NCBI GenBank assembly: GCA_954871525.1
Contig: OX940862.1
Coordinates: 41,346,232 to 41,410,231, forward strand
Direction of reading: 5' to 3'
Length of the DNA stretch: 64,000 nt
Origin: Parietaria judaica
Taxonomy: Eukaryota; Streptophyta; Magnoliopsida; Rosales; Urticaceae
The notes beneath the pieces were generated by a model that saw only the letters and a list, made by a program, of their open reading frames with translations, searched no databases and was not told the origin of the DNA. The position numbers and the translations under genes were made by a program. Position 1 is the stretch's first letter, and every line of letters begins with the position of its first letter. Below, piece after piece: positions 33,335-45,220 of this stretch.

Positions 33335-33950
33335 TAAGCCGACATCGCGGCTTTCGAGGGCCTTCTCGGGTCTCTTCCCGCTGCTCGCCGCTCGGTGGTG
33401 CATCATATAACAGATGCGGTAGGCGTCGCGACAGCCTTGGAGCTCTTCGATAGTCCCCTCGTCCTTTCTAGGGAACTTGATGCACTGATGATAGGTGGAG
33501 GGCACGGCTCTCATGGCATGAATCCACGGCCTCCCGAGGATCACGTTGAAATGTGATTCCACGTCGAGGACCATGAACTCGGTCATCCTCCTAACGCTCC
33601 CGGCGTACACGGCTAGCTGAACCGTTCCCAACGAGGTGGTGACGTCCCCGTTGAACCCCGACACCTTCGGGGACGGCCTCCGATGGTGAGGTCGTCGATC
33701 TTCATGCGAACAGGCACTCGTGGGTGATCATATCCACAGAGCTGCCGTTGTCGACGAGAACGCGCGCTTTGTCGTACCCCAAGATGTTTAGCTCGAGCAC
33801 CAGGGCGTCGTCGTGTGAGTCCGCGCAATTATCGTCCTCGACGAACTCGATCGTCGCTCCAGATGTCCCGTGCGTCGAGTCTCCTCGTTTGTGCTCTCGC
33901 CCACGCCTCTGGTAGGCCTTGATGCTGTTGACCGTATCATCGCAGAATCG
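33335..33950 (-). pseudogene. Tat aspartic protease (frameshifted)
   Basis: VLVDNGSSVDMI near 33770 is the retroviral-type aspartic protease active site, with Asp-Asn-Gly-Ser in place of Asp-Thr-Gly/Asp-Ser-Gly, as is usual in Tat elements. After a frameshift near 33690 the frame from 33664 continues with FNVILGRPWIHAM, the flap-to-C-terminal part, and ends at the TAG at 33332-33334. It cleaves the Gag-Pol precursor. Confidence 0.8.
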
Positions 33951-35664
33951 TGATCCTCCCATGATCACGTCGATTCTCGGCCTGTTGGCGGGACGGGCTG
34001 CCTCGGCGCGGGTCAATGGCACCGCCTCGATCGCAAAGCTTCGCTTTTGGGCGCCCTGTCCCCCTCCGGAGCTCGGAGTGGGAGCCACATGCTGATTGGG
34101 GAAGGCCCGATTCTCGTTGTTCCAAGGTTGCGCACGCTCTCACGTGGCTTCCCCGTAGTCCCCGCGTTCAATCCCCTTCTGGATGAACCTCTTGTAAGCG
34201 GCGCAATCCTCGGACGAATGGCCCCAGTAACCATGGAACGAACAAAACTTGTTCATGTCCCTCGGCCACGGAGTCCTCTCGTAGCCTCCTCTGCTGCCTG
34301 AGCGTCCTCCCCGGCCGCCGCCGGAGCCTCCTCTCCCTCCGGAGTATCCCTGCTGGCCCCCGTCGGGCTCTCCTCGGGAGTACCCTCCCTGATGGCCCTG
34401 GGGCCTGTTGTCGTGAAAATCCGCCCGCGGTTGGCTCTCGCGGGCGGCGTTGTCGCCTCTCTTCTCGTCTACCTGGTAGACTTTGTGCCTCGGCGCTTCC
34501 GGGGCCGTCGCTCATTCTGAGCTCCCCGATCTTCTCTTCTCGCTCTTGACGACGAGCCGTCTCGTCCGTCCCTGTTCTTCTCGGGCTTGGCCCTGGCCTC
34601 GCCCTTGTCTTCACCCCTCTTCTTGCCAAGGATACTCTCCTCGATGTTCATGTCGATCGTGGCTCTGTGGAGGGCGTCCTCGATCGTTACTGGCACCGTC
34701 CTCGTGATTTCTTTGCAGAAATCGGAGGTGCAGTGGAGGCCGTGCCTCAGGGCTTGGACTGCGACGGCGTCCTTGAGATTCGGCTCCCTTGAACCTTTCC
34801 ACGTACTGGCGCAGCGTCTCGTCCTTTCCCTGCTTGAGATCAAACAGAGACGCCAGCGTGGCCTCGCTCTGGGCGTGGATGGAACAGTGCTTCAGGAACA
34901 TGGCGACGAGCTGGTCGGATTTGTCGATAATCCCCGGCGCGAGCCGTACGAACCAGTCGCTGGCTGGACCCTGCAAATGGTAAATAAAAATACGGCATAG
35001 GATAGCCTCCTTTCTGGTCTCCTCGCCGCCGATGTGGTCCGTCGCTATCCTGTAGGATTTCACATGGGTCGTCGGATCGGCACCTCCTTTGTACGGCGCA
35101 AGTTTGATCTTTGGCAGCTCGTCCACCTCGACTCCTCGGATCCTGGGGGTGAAGGGGGGTCACTCTGGCGTCTCTTACTAGCTTGTCGATCTCCGGCCCA
35201 ACGCTCGTTGCCTGGTGCACTCGTGATGCCACCTGTCCTATTTTCGCCTCCAGGGCCGCTGCCATGGCCGCCATGGCCTTCATGATCTCTCCAGTCGCCG
35301 TAGGGTCGCCCGCCAGGGCCACCGCCGACACGCTCAGGGGTGTGCTTGCCGTCGTCGCAGGCTGGGAGGTCGTTGCCGGCGTCTGGAACAGGTTTCGGAT
35401 CAAGAGATCCCGCGTGGCGTCGAACGCCTCGTTGTTCGTCGCGTCTCGAGTTAGGGTTCCTCCATTTGCAGCAATGGAGGAGTCGGTGGCCCTATTTGCC
35501 GCGTTCCTACCCTCTGCTTGGGCTAACAGTTCGGCGAGCTTCCGACTCTCCGCGGCTTGCTCCTCCGCTCTCCTCGTGGCCTCTTCTGCCCTCCGGTCGG
35601 CCGCCTCCAACCTCTGCATGACCTGGGTCATCTGCCGCCTCATCTCGTCCAGCACCTCGCTCTG

Positions 35665-35669
35665 GTCAC
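35665..35669. repeat. Target-site duplication GTCAC, left copy, of the nested solo LTR
   Basis: GTCAC is repeated at 38395-38399, right after the LTR. It duplicates five bases of the gag reading frame. Confidence 0.9.
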
Positions 35670-38394
35670 TGTTGGACATGTGTGTCCTTAAACAAGATAT
35701 TTTATCCATTTGTAAAAGATTATGACAAGTCGTTGAATAAAGATGATGCTTATTATGATAATCTTATTATAGTTTCCGGTAGAGTAAAATAGAATGTTTG
35801 ATTCCTTAGTTCATGAAGGATGCAATTATGTTATTATTATTACAACAAAGTCAATGTGAGGAAAAATTAATAATCATAATAAATGAACTTAAAATGTCCG
35901 TGACCTGATCAACTGGGTGGGAGCCCATTAATCGTATAAGGTCATTAATGTGACTAAGTGATAATCCTATTCTGGATTTTGTGTGTGTCACACTCACTAG
36001 AAATGCATTAAGTATGAAGTGTCTTCATACTGGACTGGACCTCACTTAAACTCCGGAAGTTATCATATAAGACCGTCACTGATAACTTGGATTTGAGTCA
36101 GTAGTATATGATCAAATGGATATTCGATCTAAGTCCTGAGTGATCTTGAGTCCAAGCTGTTGACTTGATTGTTCTTTGATTTAACCGTTAAAGAATACGA
36201 AATATTACCGTTGTTCCCAACACTATTATTTTTGGAGCATGAAAGTCAGCAGTAAGGGTAGCTTGGTCATAGACATGGGCATCACACAGCTCTCTTTAGA
36301 GTGATGATGATGCCCTTGATTGTCGGTGGTGAGAAGTGAGAGATACCCATGCACAACTTATGAATCGAAACCATAAGTGGGTTACTCATGATATTACTGA
36401 CTGAGTCAAGGATGAAAATACAATGTGGGGCATAACGGTAAAAACCACCTGCTCATTTATGAATCATCAAGTGAAAGATCAATAACCCGAATTTGATTGT
36501 ATCAATGGACACCCTGCTATTATAAAAGGGAATAATTTATACCGTATCACTAAAGAGTGCAGCCTCGGGTCTATAGTGGAATCACTTCGAGGTTTGACGA
36601 ACAACTAGCAGTTCGTTGGAGCTTAAGAGATACGGGTCCATGGTCCCCAGGATAGCTCCGTAACGGATGATACGTACGTGATTAAAATACATTCTGGATA
36701 ATGTTTAATCATTTGGCTTAACTTATAAAACTGAAAGGTCTGTGTCAGACATCAGATAGTTTTATCGTTGGCGTGGCAAAAGTATCATATTCTAGTACAC
36801 GAAATCAACTGACAAAAAGAAAGTTAGAATTTAGATTTTCTATCAGCACCATGTTGTTGGAAATTAAATTCTAAGCAGCTTTGCTTTTTGAACCAAGTCA
36901 TTTCGACTTACGGTTAGTGATTTATGGATTTGCTAAGTTTGTGATCGGTTCGATAAACTTTGAAAATTAAATCACATGTCACGAATTTAAATGATGGTGT
37001 GGCACCATGACATTTTTATGTGTGATATTGAGATCATGATTTATTAATATAATTTAATTATTTGGATTTAATTATTAATATCTTATTAATAATTAATTAA
37101 TAATTAATAGATTTATATTAATAAATGAAAATATATATTTATATATATTAATATGTGTAAATTCGAATTAGGGTTTGTTATATGAAACCCTAGTTAAATT
37201 CGAATGGCATGATTTGGTATTTCCATATTTGCGGCATAAGTACCAAATGTTTTGGTATTTCGGCAAATCCCTAAAATCAATATTATCCATTGGATTGGTT
37301 ATGATTTAGTATCAACCGTTGGATTAGGATATTGATAAATTCGAAATTAATAACTTGGTGACCAGGTTCTATTTTTCGAATTTGATTAATCAATTGTATC
37401 CGTTGGATCGGTCTAAGATTTAATCTTTACCGTCGGATTGAAAATTGATTAATTATAAATATATATATATCTATATATTCGAATTATGGTTTAAGGATAA
37501 ATTCGAAAAATGTTTTTTAATCTTTTTATCCTAAACTAGTTTGATCCATTAGATCGGTTTTAAGAATTATCTCAACCGTTGGATCTAGATAATAATAATA
37601 TATATATTGTAATTCGAATTTTATAATGATAATAAGATAAGATTGGATTTTTGATTTATCTAAATCTTTCTTATTTAATTAAATCCCTAATTAATTATAT
37701 CCATTGGATTTAGATGAGATTAAATCTGGACCATTGGATTAAGATAATTAATTATATTTAATTAATGAAATTCGAATTTAGGGAGGGAATATCTCCAATT
37801 CGGTTACAGTTTTGAGCCTATAAATAGGAGGCTCATTCTACACATTTTTCACACCTTTCCCCAGAGAAAAATTTGAACTCTCCCTATTCCTCAGGGTCTG
37901 CGAATTTTCTCTCTGATCTCTTTCTTCTGGTTAGGCTTAGGAGACTATTTCTCCGGAAGCTTAAAAAGAACCATCAGTTAAAAGTTTTGCGACGGAGTCC
38001 TGCCGGCGAAGCCCACGCTTCGGTACGAGGATTCCAGGAGAATATCCCGGAAGATCACGGGAGATACCCTCAGCACCGGCGGAGCCTTGCCCGATTCAGA
38101 GCGCGCAGCCAGAAATCGTCAAACGAGGTACGGCCTTATGCATTGGGTTAATAAATGCAAACATTTAATGCTTTCTATTTATTTCCTATTATGACTAGTT
38201 TATTAATAATGAGTTATGAATATTAAATTGCATAATATTTATCAGATCTTGGGATATGGTTATTATCCGATATTCGGACCGTTATACGGATAACAAGTTT
38301 TTTCCGTTTTAAAATAATTTTTTAAATGTTACCCGGACGGTTCGTAGGTATAAATCAAGATAATCAGACGGAATCCGTGACGGGATTTCCAACA
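35670..38394 (+). mobile_element. Nested 2.7-kb solo LTR in gag
   Basis: It begins TGTTGGACATGTG and ends GGGATTTCCAACA, giving TG...CA with an inverted terminal TGTTGGA/TCCAACA, flanked by GTCAC. A TATA box (CCTATAAATAGG) lies at about 37817, preceded by a long AT-rich U3 with many TAATTAATTA runs. No internal coding region remains, so it is a solo LTR. A partial relative occupies 45221-46697, and a more distant one in inverted orientation seems to occupy the right edge of the window. On the minus strand its last bases supply an in-frame ATG (35676) to the remaining gag frame. Family not assigned. Confidence 0.9.
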
Positions 38395-38472
38395 GTCACT
38401 CCGATCTTCATCTTGAGGCATCTTTCGCTATCCCTCTTCTCGTTCGTGGCTGTGCGATAGGAAGAAACTAAT

Positions 38473-38490
38473 GCCCCTCGGTGGGCGCCA
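38473..38490 (-). other. Primer-binding site
   Basis: On the minus strand TGGCGCCCACCGAGGGGC starts 3 bp after the end of the 5' LTR. It is the standard tRNA-priming position. The tRNA identity is not determined here; an Arg-type tRNA would fit Tat elements. Confidence 0.75.
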
Positions 38491-38493
38491 AAC

Positions 38494-39167
38494 TGTAGAG
38501 GGCGATTCGTACCGCCTTACAGTCACAAACATACACAATGCAAGCACACGAATAATACGAATGATGGGGTATCTTTGATTGATTATGATTACAAAAGGGG
38601 TCGGTCTCTTCCGTTTATAGCTTGGAACCTCAAAGAGGAATACGATCACGCCAAGATTAACAGACTCAAGGACGTTATACAAGGACTCTCTAAACTCTAT
38701 GCGATGACACTGTTTGCTCTCCTCCTTCACGATAACTGCCAGCCCCCTCAAATGGGAGCTCCCTCTCCTATTTATAGCGACGCTCGGACCTCCTCGGCTC
38801 AAATCCCGTGGATGATCTTCTGGTGGTCCCCCCTTCAAATATTTTATGGTCCTCTTTTCTGACATCCTCGACGGCTGCCAAAGGAGCTTGTTTCCACTAA
38901 CGTTGTCCCCTCTGCCACCTCCTGAGCACACCACCCAGTAGTGGTCCCTCAGGGCCGTACTCTCTTGTCGCATCCAAGGGGGAAACCCTAGGCCTTAGTG
39001 GGCTTGAGAATCCTCCTCGGTCATCACTCCCCCCGATGGGCCGAGGGCCCATCGCAACCTGACCAGCCTTGAAGAACCTGGGCTGCTTCCTCGATTACTA
39101 TTCTTTCCTGATAGGCCGGGGGCAAGTGTAAAGTTGAGGATGGATTTGACCAAATCCGACCTTAACA
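38494..39167 (-). repeat. 5' LTR of the Tat element
   Basis: 674 bp, with the same ends as the 3' LTR. It carries the 17-bp stretch around a GATGGGCC / GGCCCATC palindrome near 39035 that the 3' LTR lacks. The TATA box is at the matching position. Confidence 0.93.
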
Positions 39168-39172
39168 ACTAC
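39168..39172. repeat. Target-site duplication ACTAC, right
   Basis: Matches 23986-23990. Confidence 0.9.
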
Positions 39173-42100
39173 AAATATACTTTGTCACATTTGTAGCAAT
39201 TAATGGATATACTCGTTCGTTCAGCGAGGCAGTTACTTGTACGTTGGCGGTTTTTTCTAGGACATTTAGTTTCTCATTAACTAGGTGGTTTTGTTTCAAA
39301 TCAAAGCGTCAGAGTTTAGAAAACGCTATATGTATAACCTTAGCAGTATATATTTACGAGGACCATTAATTTGGTGGTTTTCTATCAAATCGAAGCGTCA
39401 GGTTTCAAAGTAATAAATGTATGTCTCTCGAGTGTTCCGCTAGTAAGAAGAAAAAAAAAATTATTTTCGTAAACCAAAATACCGCTACGTGTGTAACAAT
39501 AGAGGGATACCAGAGTATCTAGCGGTAACTTGGAAAGAAGATAGTGGGAATGCACGTCGTATATTGGATTAGTGTGTTATTCAGTTATCGTCTACCATTT
39601 AAGGGTTTGGGAGCAAACATAAACTCAGTTTATGGAATGAAATATATATTGTTCGCCGATGGTTGTAAAATGATCAAGACCGTAACGGTAACAATAGACG
39701 TATACCGAAGTACTTAGCGGTAAGTGGACTTCATCTCATATTGAATCTAATTCGCTAGTAAAAGATTCATGCCCGCTATATCATGTAAATAATAGCGGTA
39801 TTTACATATCCGCATGATCACGGTCATAAGTAAGGACCCCACGTCCTGATTGACCCACGACGGGGAGGAGGCCTAAATATCGATTTTGATATCGTTTCGC
39901 ACTCTTAATTTTACGGATATATCGCTTGCCGACGGATAAATCCGAAGAAAAAGATATATCGCATAATTTCACGGATATATTGCTTGTCGATCCATATATC
40001 GACAGATATTTCCGAAAATATTTTTTTAGTATTATAAAATTATAAATTTATAATATGAATATATGTATAGATATATTTTGGGATAGCTTTTGTGGTCAAA
40101 AGTTTAAAATTATATTGGAATGTGGTATATTGTCTTATAATATCTTAATAGTAAATGACACAAATAAGGACTTCTAAATAAATTAAAGTAATATATATTA
40201 TAAAAGACTCAATTAAAAATATAAAATTGTTAAAAAAATTTAGTAATAAATTATTGATTGATTGTGATTGGAATTATAAAACATGGGACCCACAATAGAA
40301 AGTTTTACGTTAATTGGTATTTGAAAATAAGAATAATAAAAAACATGGGACCCACTGCTTTATCTCTCTTGATATTTTCTCTTTCCTCACCTCACTATGG
40401 TTCATCTTGTTCTTCTTTTTTTTTTCGAGCTCTGCAACAATGCAACAATGGTGGAACTAAGATTTCAAGCGAAAATCGAGTTATTTTTTGCATTTTTTTA
40501 ATAAACGACGTGTGAAAAAGGATTTCGAGTGCCGTTCAGTATTTCGCAAAATATTGGAAAACGACAACGGTATCCCACGAATATCGTGCCGCAAGTCTCA
40601 AAATTCCGGCGTGTCGCCGATATGTCGCCGGTATACCCCGATATTTAAAACCATGGTCCAGATGTTGTACACAATCCACAAAAGACGATAGTGGTAGGAA
40701 GCATTAGGGTAAATCCCGAATCTCTGGAGGTTCCGGGGTACTAAATCGAAGGCATCTCCAATCCTCCTCATCCACCAACTGCTGGTAACAAGCCTCATTT
40801 GGCGCCGGGAGGACACCGTATCGGCATTGTTGATGGAGTCGTCCATGAGAAAATATGAGTAAGTATTAGAGATTGAGTCAATCAGGCTTTCACGATAACT
40901 CTTTATGAAGGAACTTCCATCACTGTTAGTTATACTGCGCATAATTTGAAAATGAAAGGTCGCATGCTCGGTAACAAGCGTAATTCTCGGTAATAACAAT
41001 AATAATTAATTATCCGTTACACATACATTTAATGAAACTATGAAAGGTTTAGTTTCCATAAAAAAAAAAAAAAAACAAGAGACATCAAACCGCGGACCAT
41101 ACAAAGCACCTTGTCCCACCTATGAGCATCTACATTGTATATCCACTTTCCTCAACAACTGACGCTCGCCAAGACAAAGGCAAGAAGAAAATGAAAACGA
41201 CTCAAACCCGAAATTCATATACCTTAACATTAACCACGGTCCACGATACATATTACCGCTACTTTATACACAATTTCATGTAGCGGTTACATATGGTGTC
41301 TACTTCAGGAGATACCTTTTTCACTAGCTCGACGTACAGCTGTTTCAACCTTGACGGTCTATCTAGTGTCTGAATATATGATTCGAAGTCAGGTTCATCA
41401 GCAATGGCTATTGGCTGAGTACTGTGATCAACTGGGTAATAAGTTAATTTTAAATCAAATTGTCGGACAACATCAAATTATTTATACAATAAATCCTTCA
41501 AATCATAAATGTTGTTTAAAGCAGACTTTTTAACGGGTAAAGCAGTTGCAGTATCACTTATTCCCTCCCACCACCACTTGTAACGATATCTATCGAAATT
41601 CCATTCTCCGCCAAGACTGACAATCAAATGGTAATCATTCATCCTACAAATGGAAAAATACTTCAAGCTTTAATTAAACTGCTATAGGCATATAGAGTAC
41701 AACTATATTATAACGTTTTGTAGTGGTAAGTTTTCAACCGAGTTTATACTTAAGAATTCATATAGTTCGAACTAAATTCGGCCTGCAAATCATAGTATTT
41801 TCCACATAACATATTCATAGCTCATACTTTATTAAAAAATGAAAACAATAATTTTGTACTTGATTACGGTGGCTAATCTTAGTGTATATTTAAGGATTCA
41901 TATACTACATTCGGCCTACAGATCTCGAATACCGATACACAAGACATTAATAACGCTATATTTTGTCCAAAAATTGAAAACAATAATAAAATTACCTTAT
42001 TATACAATGATTATATTACCTTATATTTTAAGGATCCAGAGAGTACATTCTGCCTACATATAGCGGTACCTCTATATAATATATCCATGCCGCTATATTT

Positions 42101-42300
42101 TCTCCACAAATTGAAAACAATAATAAAATTACTTTATTATACAAGGATAATCTTACCTTATATTTTAAGGATCCAGAGAGTACATTCTGCCTACAGATAT
42201 CGGTACCTCCATATAATATATACAACCGCTATTTATCCAGAAATTGAAAACAACAATAAAATTTGATTACACACCTTCGAATAAGTCAATTCTTGATATA
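39173..42300. mobile_element. Right part of the DUF1985 transposon-like region
   Basis: This continues the older element cut by the Tat insertion. TAGCGGT/ACCGCTA strings recur at about 39480, 39519, 39716, 39795, 41258, 41281, 42062 and 42229, as in the left half. A minus-strand frame of 133 codons (40999-40598) containing TSSWWMRRIGDAFDLVPRNL may be a coding remnant of unknown type. Between about 39870 and 40650 the text is rich in ATATCG/CGATAT and may be another inserted non-autonomous element ending near AAACCATGG. The right terminus is not found. Confidence 0.45.
41838..42250 (+). repeat. ~135-bp tandem repeat, three units
   Basis: Units start at TTGAAAACAATAAT-type strings near 41840, 41974 and 42111, with a fourth start at 42244. 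Shared text includes TTAAGGATCCAGAGAGTACAT and CGGTACCTC. The last two units are close to identical and the first is diverged. Confidence 0.8.
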
Positions 42301-44160
42301 CAATCGAACTGAAAGATTCGCTAATCGTTGGCTGGGTAACGCTGAAGACGAAGAGAAGGAATACGATGAATCGGCGAAGAAATAATGAAAGCTTAGGGTT
42401 TGTCGGCAATTGGGGAATCGAAGAAGAAGACGAATTACAGAGGAGATAGAAGTAGGGAGGGGAAGAAATAATATTAAAATGGAGGAGAGAGAGAAAAAAA
42501 AATAAGAGGAAAGAGAAAATAGAGCCCAACGAACTATAAGTGGGCCCCACTTTGTTTAATGAAGGGTATGAACCAAACATGTGAACAGTACCGAGGGTAT
42601 AACGAAATACGATATTCCAAATAAGGTCATTCCTGCAATAAGCCGAAGTAATCTGAAACGGGAAAAATAATGGCATAACTATCACATCATATACCAAGTT
42701 TTCTTTCTTCGGCACTTCATGGTTCTTAGTAAGGGTATTTAAGAGTACAGATTTGATTCAAAGCCCAAATGAGGTCTTTCAGCAATTTAACAATTTATAG
42801 TCAAAGTTTAATGTCATATACCTAGCTTCAAAAAGTGGCGGCAATAGTACTTAAAGAGCAGTCTAAGGGGTTGATCTATATTGCCATTTCCTTTTTTGTC
42901 ACTTTGGGCCACATATTCGTTAACACCTCACCACATGTGCAACATGAAATGCCATATGTGCAACCACGTCAAAAACCATTACCAGGTTAAAATAAAATAC
43001 TATTTTAAAAATTTTAATTAAACCAAGACAATTAAAATGCTTTATCAGTTTTAAAACTCACCATTATCTGATGGTACATGAGGCATCCACGTGGCGTACA
43101 TGTGACTTGCAATTAACAACCATGTGGTGGAAACTAATGGAAAAACAAACAACAACATTGGTCAAACCTTCAAAACGTTCCTTGAGTAATAATGTCGCCA
43201 CTTTTGGAGGTTGGGTATATGCCGTAAGCATTGACATTAAGTTAGGTATATATACCACGATTAAACCTTTTTATTTTGTATTTGCATTTTATATTTTTTA
43301 ATGATTTTATTATATCTTTTCAAAATGTAAGAAATGCCTGAATCGCTTATTGCGCCAAATAAACAAAATAAACGGGTTACAGGCCCACTCGAGCTCAAAG
43401 GATAATTAATAAATATAATTAATAATGAACTCATAGGTGTTGACGTGCTTCATCACCTTAACCGTCATAATTGATGTAAGTGTGTGACCTTTGCTCAATT
43501 AAATGCAACTTTGAAACACTGGTTGGATAGAATTTATAGATATAAATTATAGGAAGGTACGATGGATTTTTTTAGAGAAGTTTGTCCATGTGCAGTAGTG
43601 TACTACGTCCTCTGTAAGTTCATTATAATGAAAGAACGTGAACATAGCACAACAGGCAGTGAAACAAGAACAAAAGCAAAACAACTTTGCACAAAGTAAG
43701 TTGAGCAAAAAGTTGGTAGCAATTCTCTTGATGAACGCGTGCATATTTTCTTCTCTTCCCTAGTATTTTATAGCCTTCAATATTCATGTTGAACTCCCTA
43801 AGATTGTGGGGGTCGTGGCATAAAACTAGGCTGCTTGACCGGTTGATGTACTTACACGTGTCCCACAACTGTGTGTTTTTTGGCGAATGGGAACATTTGA
43901 CATAATTGAGTTTTGTAATTAACTTGGTCATGTTGCCTTTATGGTCGAACGAATTGATTTAATACGGATAGAATTTAAACTATTTTACCTTTTGCTTGCT
44001 TCCTTGTTTTCGGACAGCTTTTAGGCTTCTAGCCTTAAGCTTCGTGGGCTTTTCTTATCGTCAATTGTCTTCGGCTTAAAGTCGGGTGTTAGGCCCATTT
44101 GAATATTCTTATCTAAATTAATAATTTAATTTAATTACTTTAATTTTCATATTCATTTGA
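42251..44160. other. Intergenic DNA, no confirmed gene
   Basis: A 160-codon minus-strand frame (42715-42233) is low-complexity (FFLSLLHFNIISS and poly-Phe/Ser) and lacks any domain. Around 42750-43260 are phrases such as GCCACGTGGCG-like strings, TTGGTCAAACC and GGTTGGGTATAT, reminiscent of the inverted-repeat MITE family, but no paired ends were found. Another minus frame (43931-43623) is unassigned. Confidence 0.35.
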
Positions 44161-44169
44161 CATGTCATC

Positions 44170-44695
44170 TTTAATGATGAAGATAAATTTTTACATCAAC
44201 AATGGGCTTGGTCCATTCAATAGACCAAAGCCTACTAGGTCATTCTTAGACTGTGGCTATAAATACCCAAATTTTATTGATTATATGCAAGAAATTTAAT
44301 TCATATTCCTAAGGAGAACACGAGCAGCCTTAATTTGCACAAACAGAGTTTGTTCTTCTCCCCATGCCACAACCGAGTCATCGTTCAATCACTGATAAAG
44401 ACCTAGTCGTCTGAAGAGGTAATTCCTAGTCTAATCGAATTTCCCGCAGCGACGTGGTGGAAGATATAGAGACTCGATAATTGTGGTGCTTTCTTCCAGA
44501 ATCCAAGACACTCGATCGCTCACAATTCGACGGAGAATTTGGCAAGAATTATACCAGTAGAAAAGAGTGCCTAAAGCCTTGTAATGTGTTGAAACCTTTA
44601 ACTTTGATATTGTAGTTTAATCTAGACTAATCGTTAGCGGATATCCAAAGATTTACGCCTCGTGAGTCGAACAAAATCCACAAAAGCCCAACAAT
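44170..44695 (+). repeat. LTR-like repeat copy 1
   Basis: CTATAAATACCC near 44260 is followed by CCTAAGGAGAACACGAGCAG, CACTGATAAAGACCTAG and GTGTTGAAACCTTTAA. This matches 49330-49770 over some 430 bp with scattered differences. The TATA-plus-leader layout suggests the R-U5 half of an LTR. Ends and target duplications were not identified. Confidence 0.6.
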
Positions 44696-45220
44696 AATAT
44701 GTCTTATTAAATTAGGATAATTTGATTTTTCGGTTCCAAATAATATATTTTTTTATTAATTTAGAGATTGTTGCCTTTTTAGTAGGAGCAGTTAATTTAA
44801 ATTTATTAAATTTTTGGATTCGTAATTTTCGGAAACAATGATCCAAACAAAACGATTTCATCGCATTATTTTGGATAACGACGCTCAAAATTTTGGGCCA
44901 CCAAAGGATGCGATGGTAGCGACCTCGGGTCGTCACCGCCCTTCCCACTACTGCCACGACGAGCGTCGCCGTATTCGCGATGGTCATACATGAGGCATGA
45001 CCTCCTAGTGCGCGGGCTAAGGTTGTTAGTAAACCTTAGCCGCAAGCTAAGGCTTGGCTAGATGTTTGGCTAACCCACGTGGCTTGGAATTGTTCTAGGC
45101 TCACACGTGTCGGATTTAGGGTTAGGCCTAGTCCACCCGTGTGGGATTTACGGTTAGGCCTAGTCCAATGAAGACCCGTGTGTTTGGGTTTGACCAAGAT
45201 TCGTGCCACATGGGCCAAGG
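44696..45220. other. Intergenic DNA, nothing recognised
   Basis: An AT-rich part is followed by a GC-richer part with repeated GGTTAGGCCTAGTCCA (about 45120 and 45153) and CTAAGG inverted pairs near 45022-45052. No gene. Confidence 0.35.

Larger units (their letters stand above)
33951..38421 (-). pseudogene. Tat gag, interrupted by a solo LTR and frameshifted
   Basis: The original ATG lies at 38419-38421, 52 bp downstream of the PBS. Nine codons later (38395) the frame is interrupted by the solo LTR (35670-38394) and resumes at 35664 with QSEVLDEMRRQMTQV, followed by an Ala/Glu/Arg coiled coil. Retrotransposon gag (MDELPKIKLAPYKGG ... YHLQGPASDWF) lies at about 35126-34790. Frameshifts are near 35155 and 34790, with others in the Arg/Gly-rich region. 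A zinc knuckle of CX2HX4HX4C type (CSFHGYWGHSSEDC) lies near 34240-34200. Gag would assemble the virus-like particle and bind RNA. Confidence 0.85.
23991..39167 (-). mobile_element. Complete Tat-lineage Ty3/gypsy LTR retrotransposon (15.2 kb)
   Basis: Two LTRs (23991-24647 and 38494-39167) bound the element, with a 5-bp target duplication outside. Read on the minus strand the order is 5' LTR, PBS, gag, protease, RT, RNase H, archaeal-type RNase H, integrase, a tandem-repeat spacer, an antisense gene, PPT and 3' LTR. The second RNase H and the extra gene between pol and the 3' LTR place it in the Tat lineage. I count about nine substitutions plus one 17-bp indel between the LTRs, about 1.4% divergence, implying insertion within roughly the last million years under usual plant rates. 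It is no longer autonomous: pol has a frameshift and a stop, gag-pro has several frameshifts, and a solo LTR interrupts gag. It inserted into the DUF1985 element. Confidence 0.93.

Noticed and set aside
32225..33410. Plus-strand frames of 135-192 codons opposite pol
   Set aside because: They lie antisense to clearly recognisable RT sequence and have no features of their own.
38428..38973. 181-codon minus-strand frame spanning the 5' LTR and leader
   Set aside because: The matching frame also occurs in the 3' LTR at 24335-23958. It is LTR sequence, not a gene.
39870..40650. Possible hAT-like MITE with TAAATATCG ends
   Set aside because: Only about nine bases of weak inverted similarity and no matching 8-bp flanks; mentioned only within the host-element entry.
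42233..42715. 160-codon minus-strand frame
   Set aside because: Low-complexity Phe/Leu/Ser composition over AG-rich plus-strand text, no domain.
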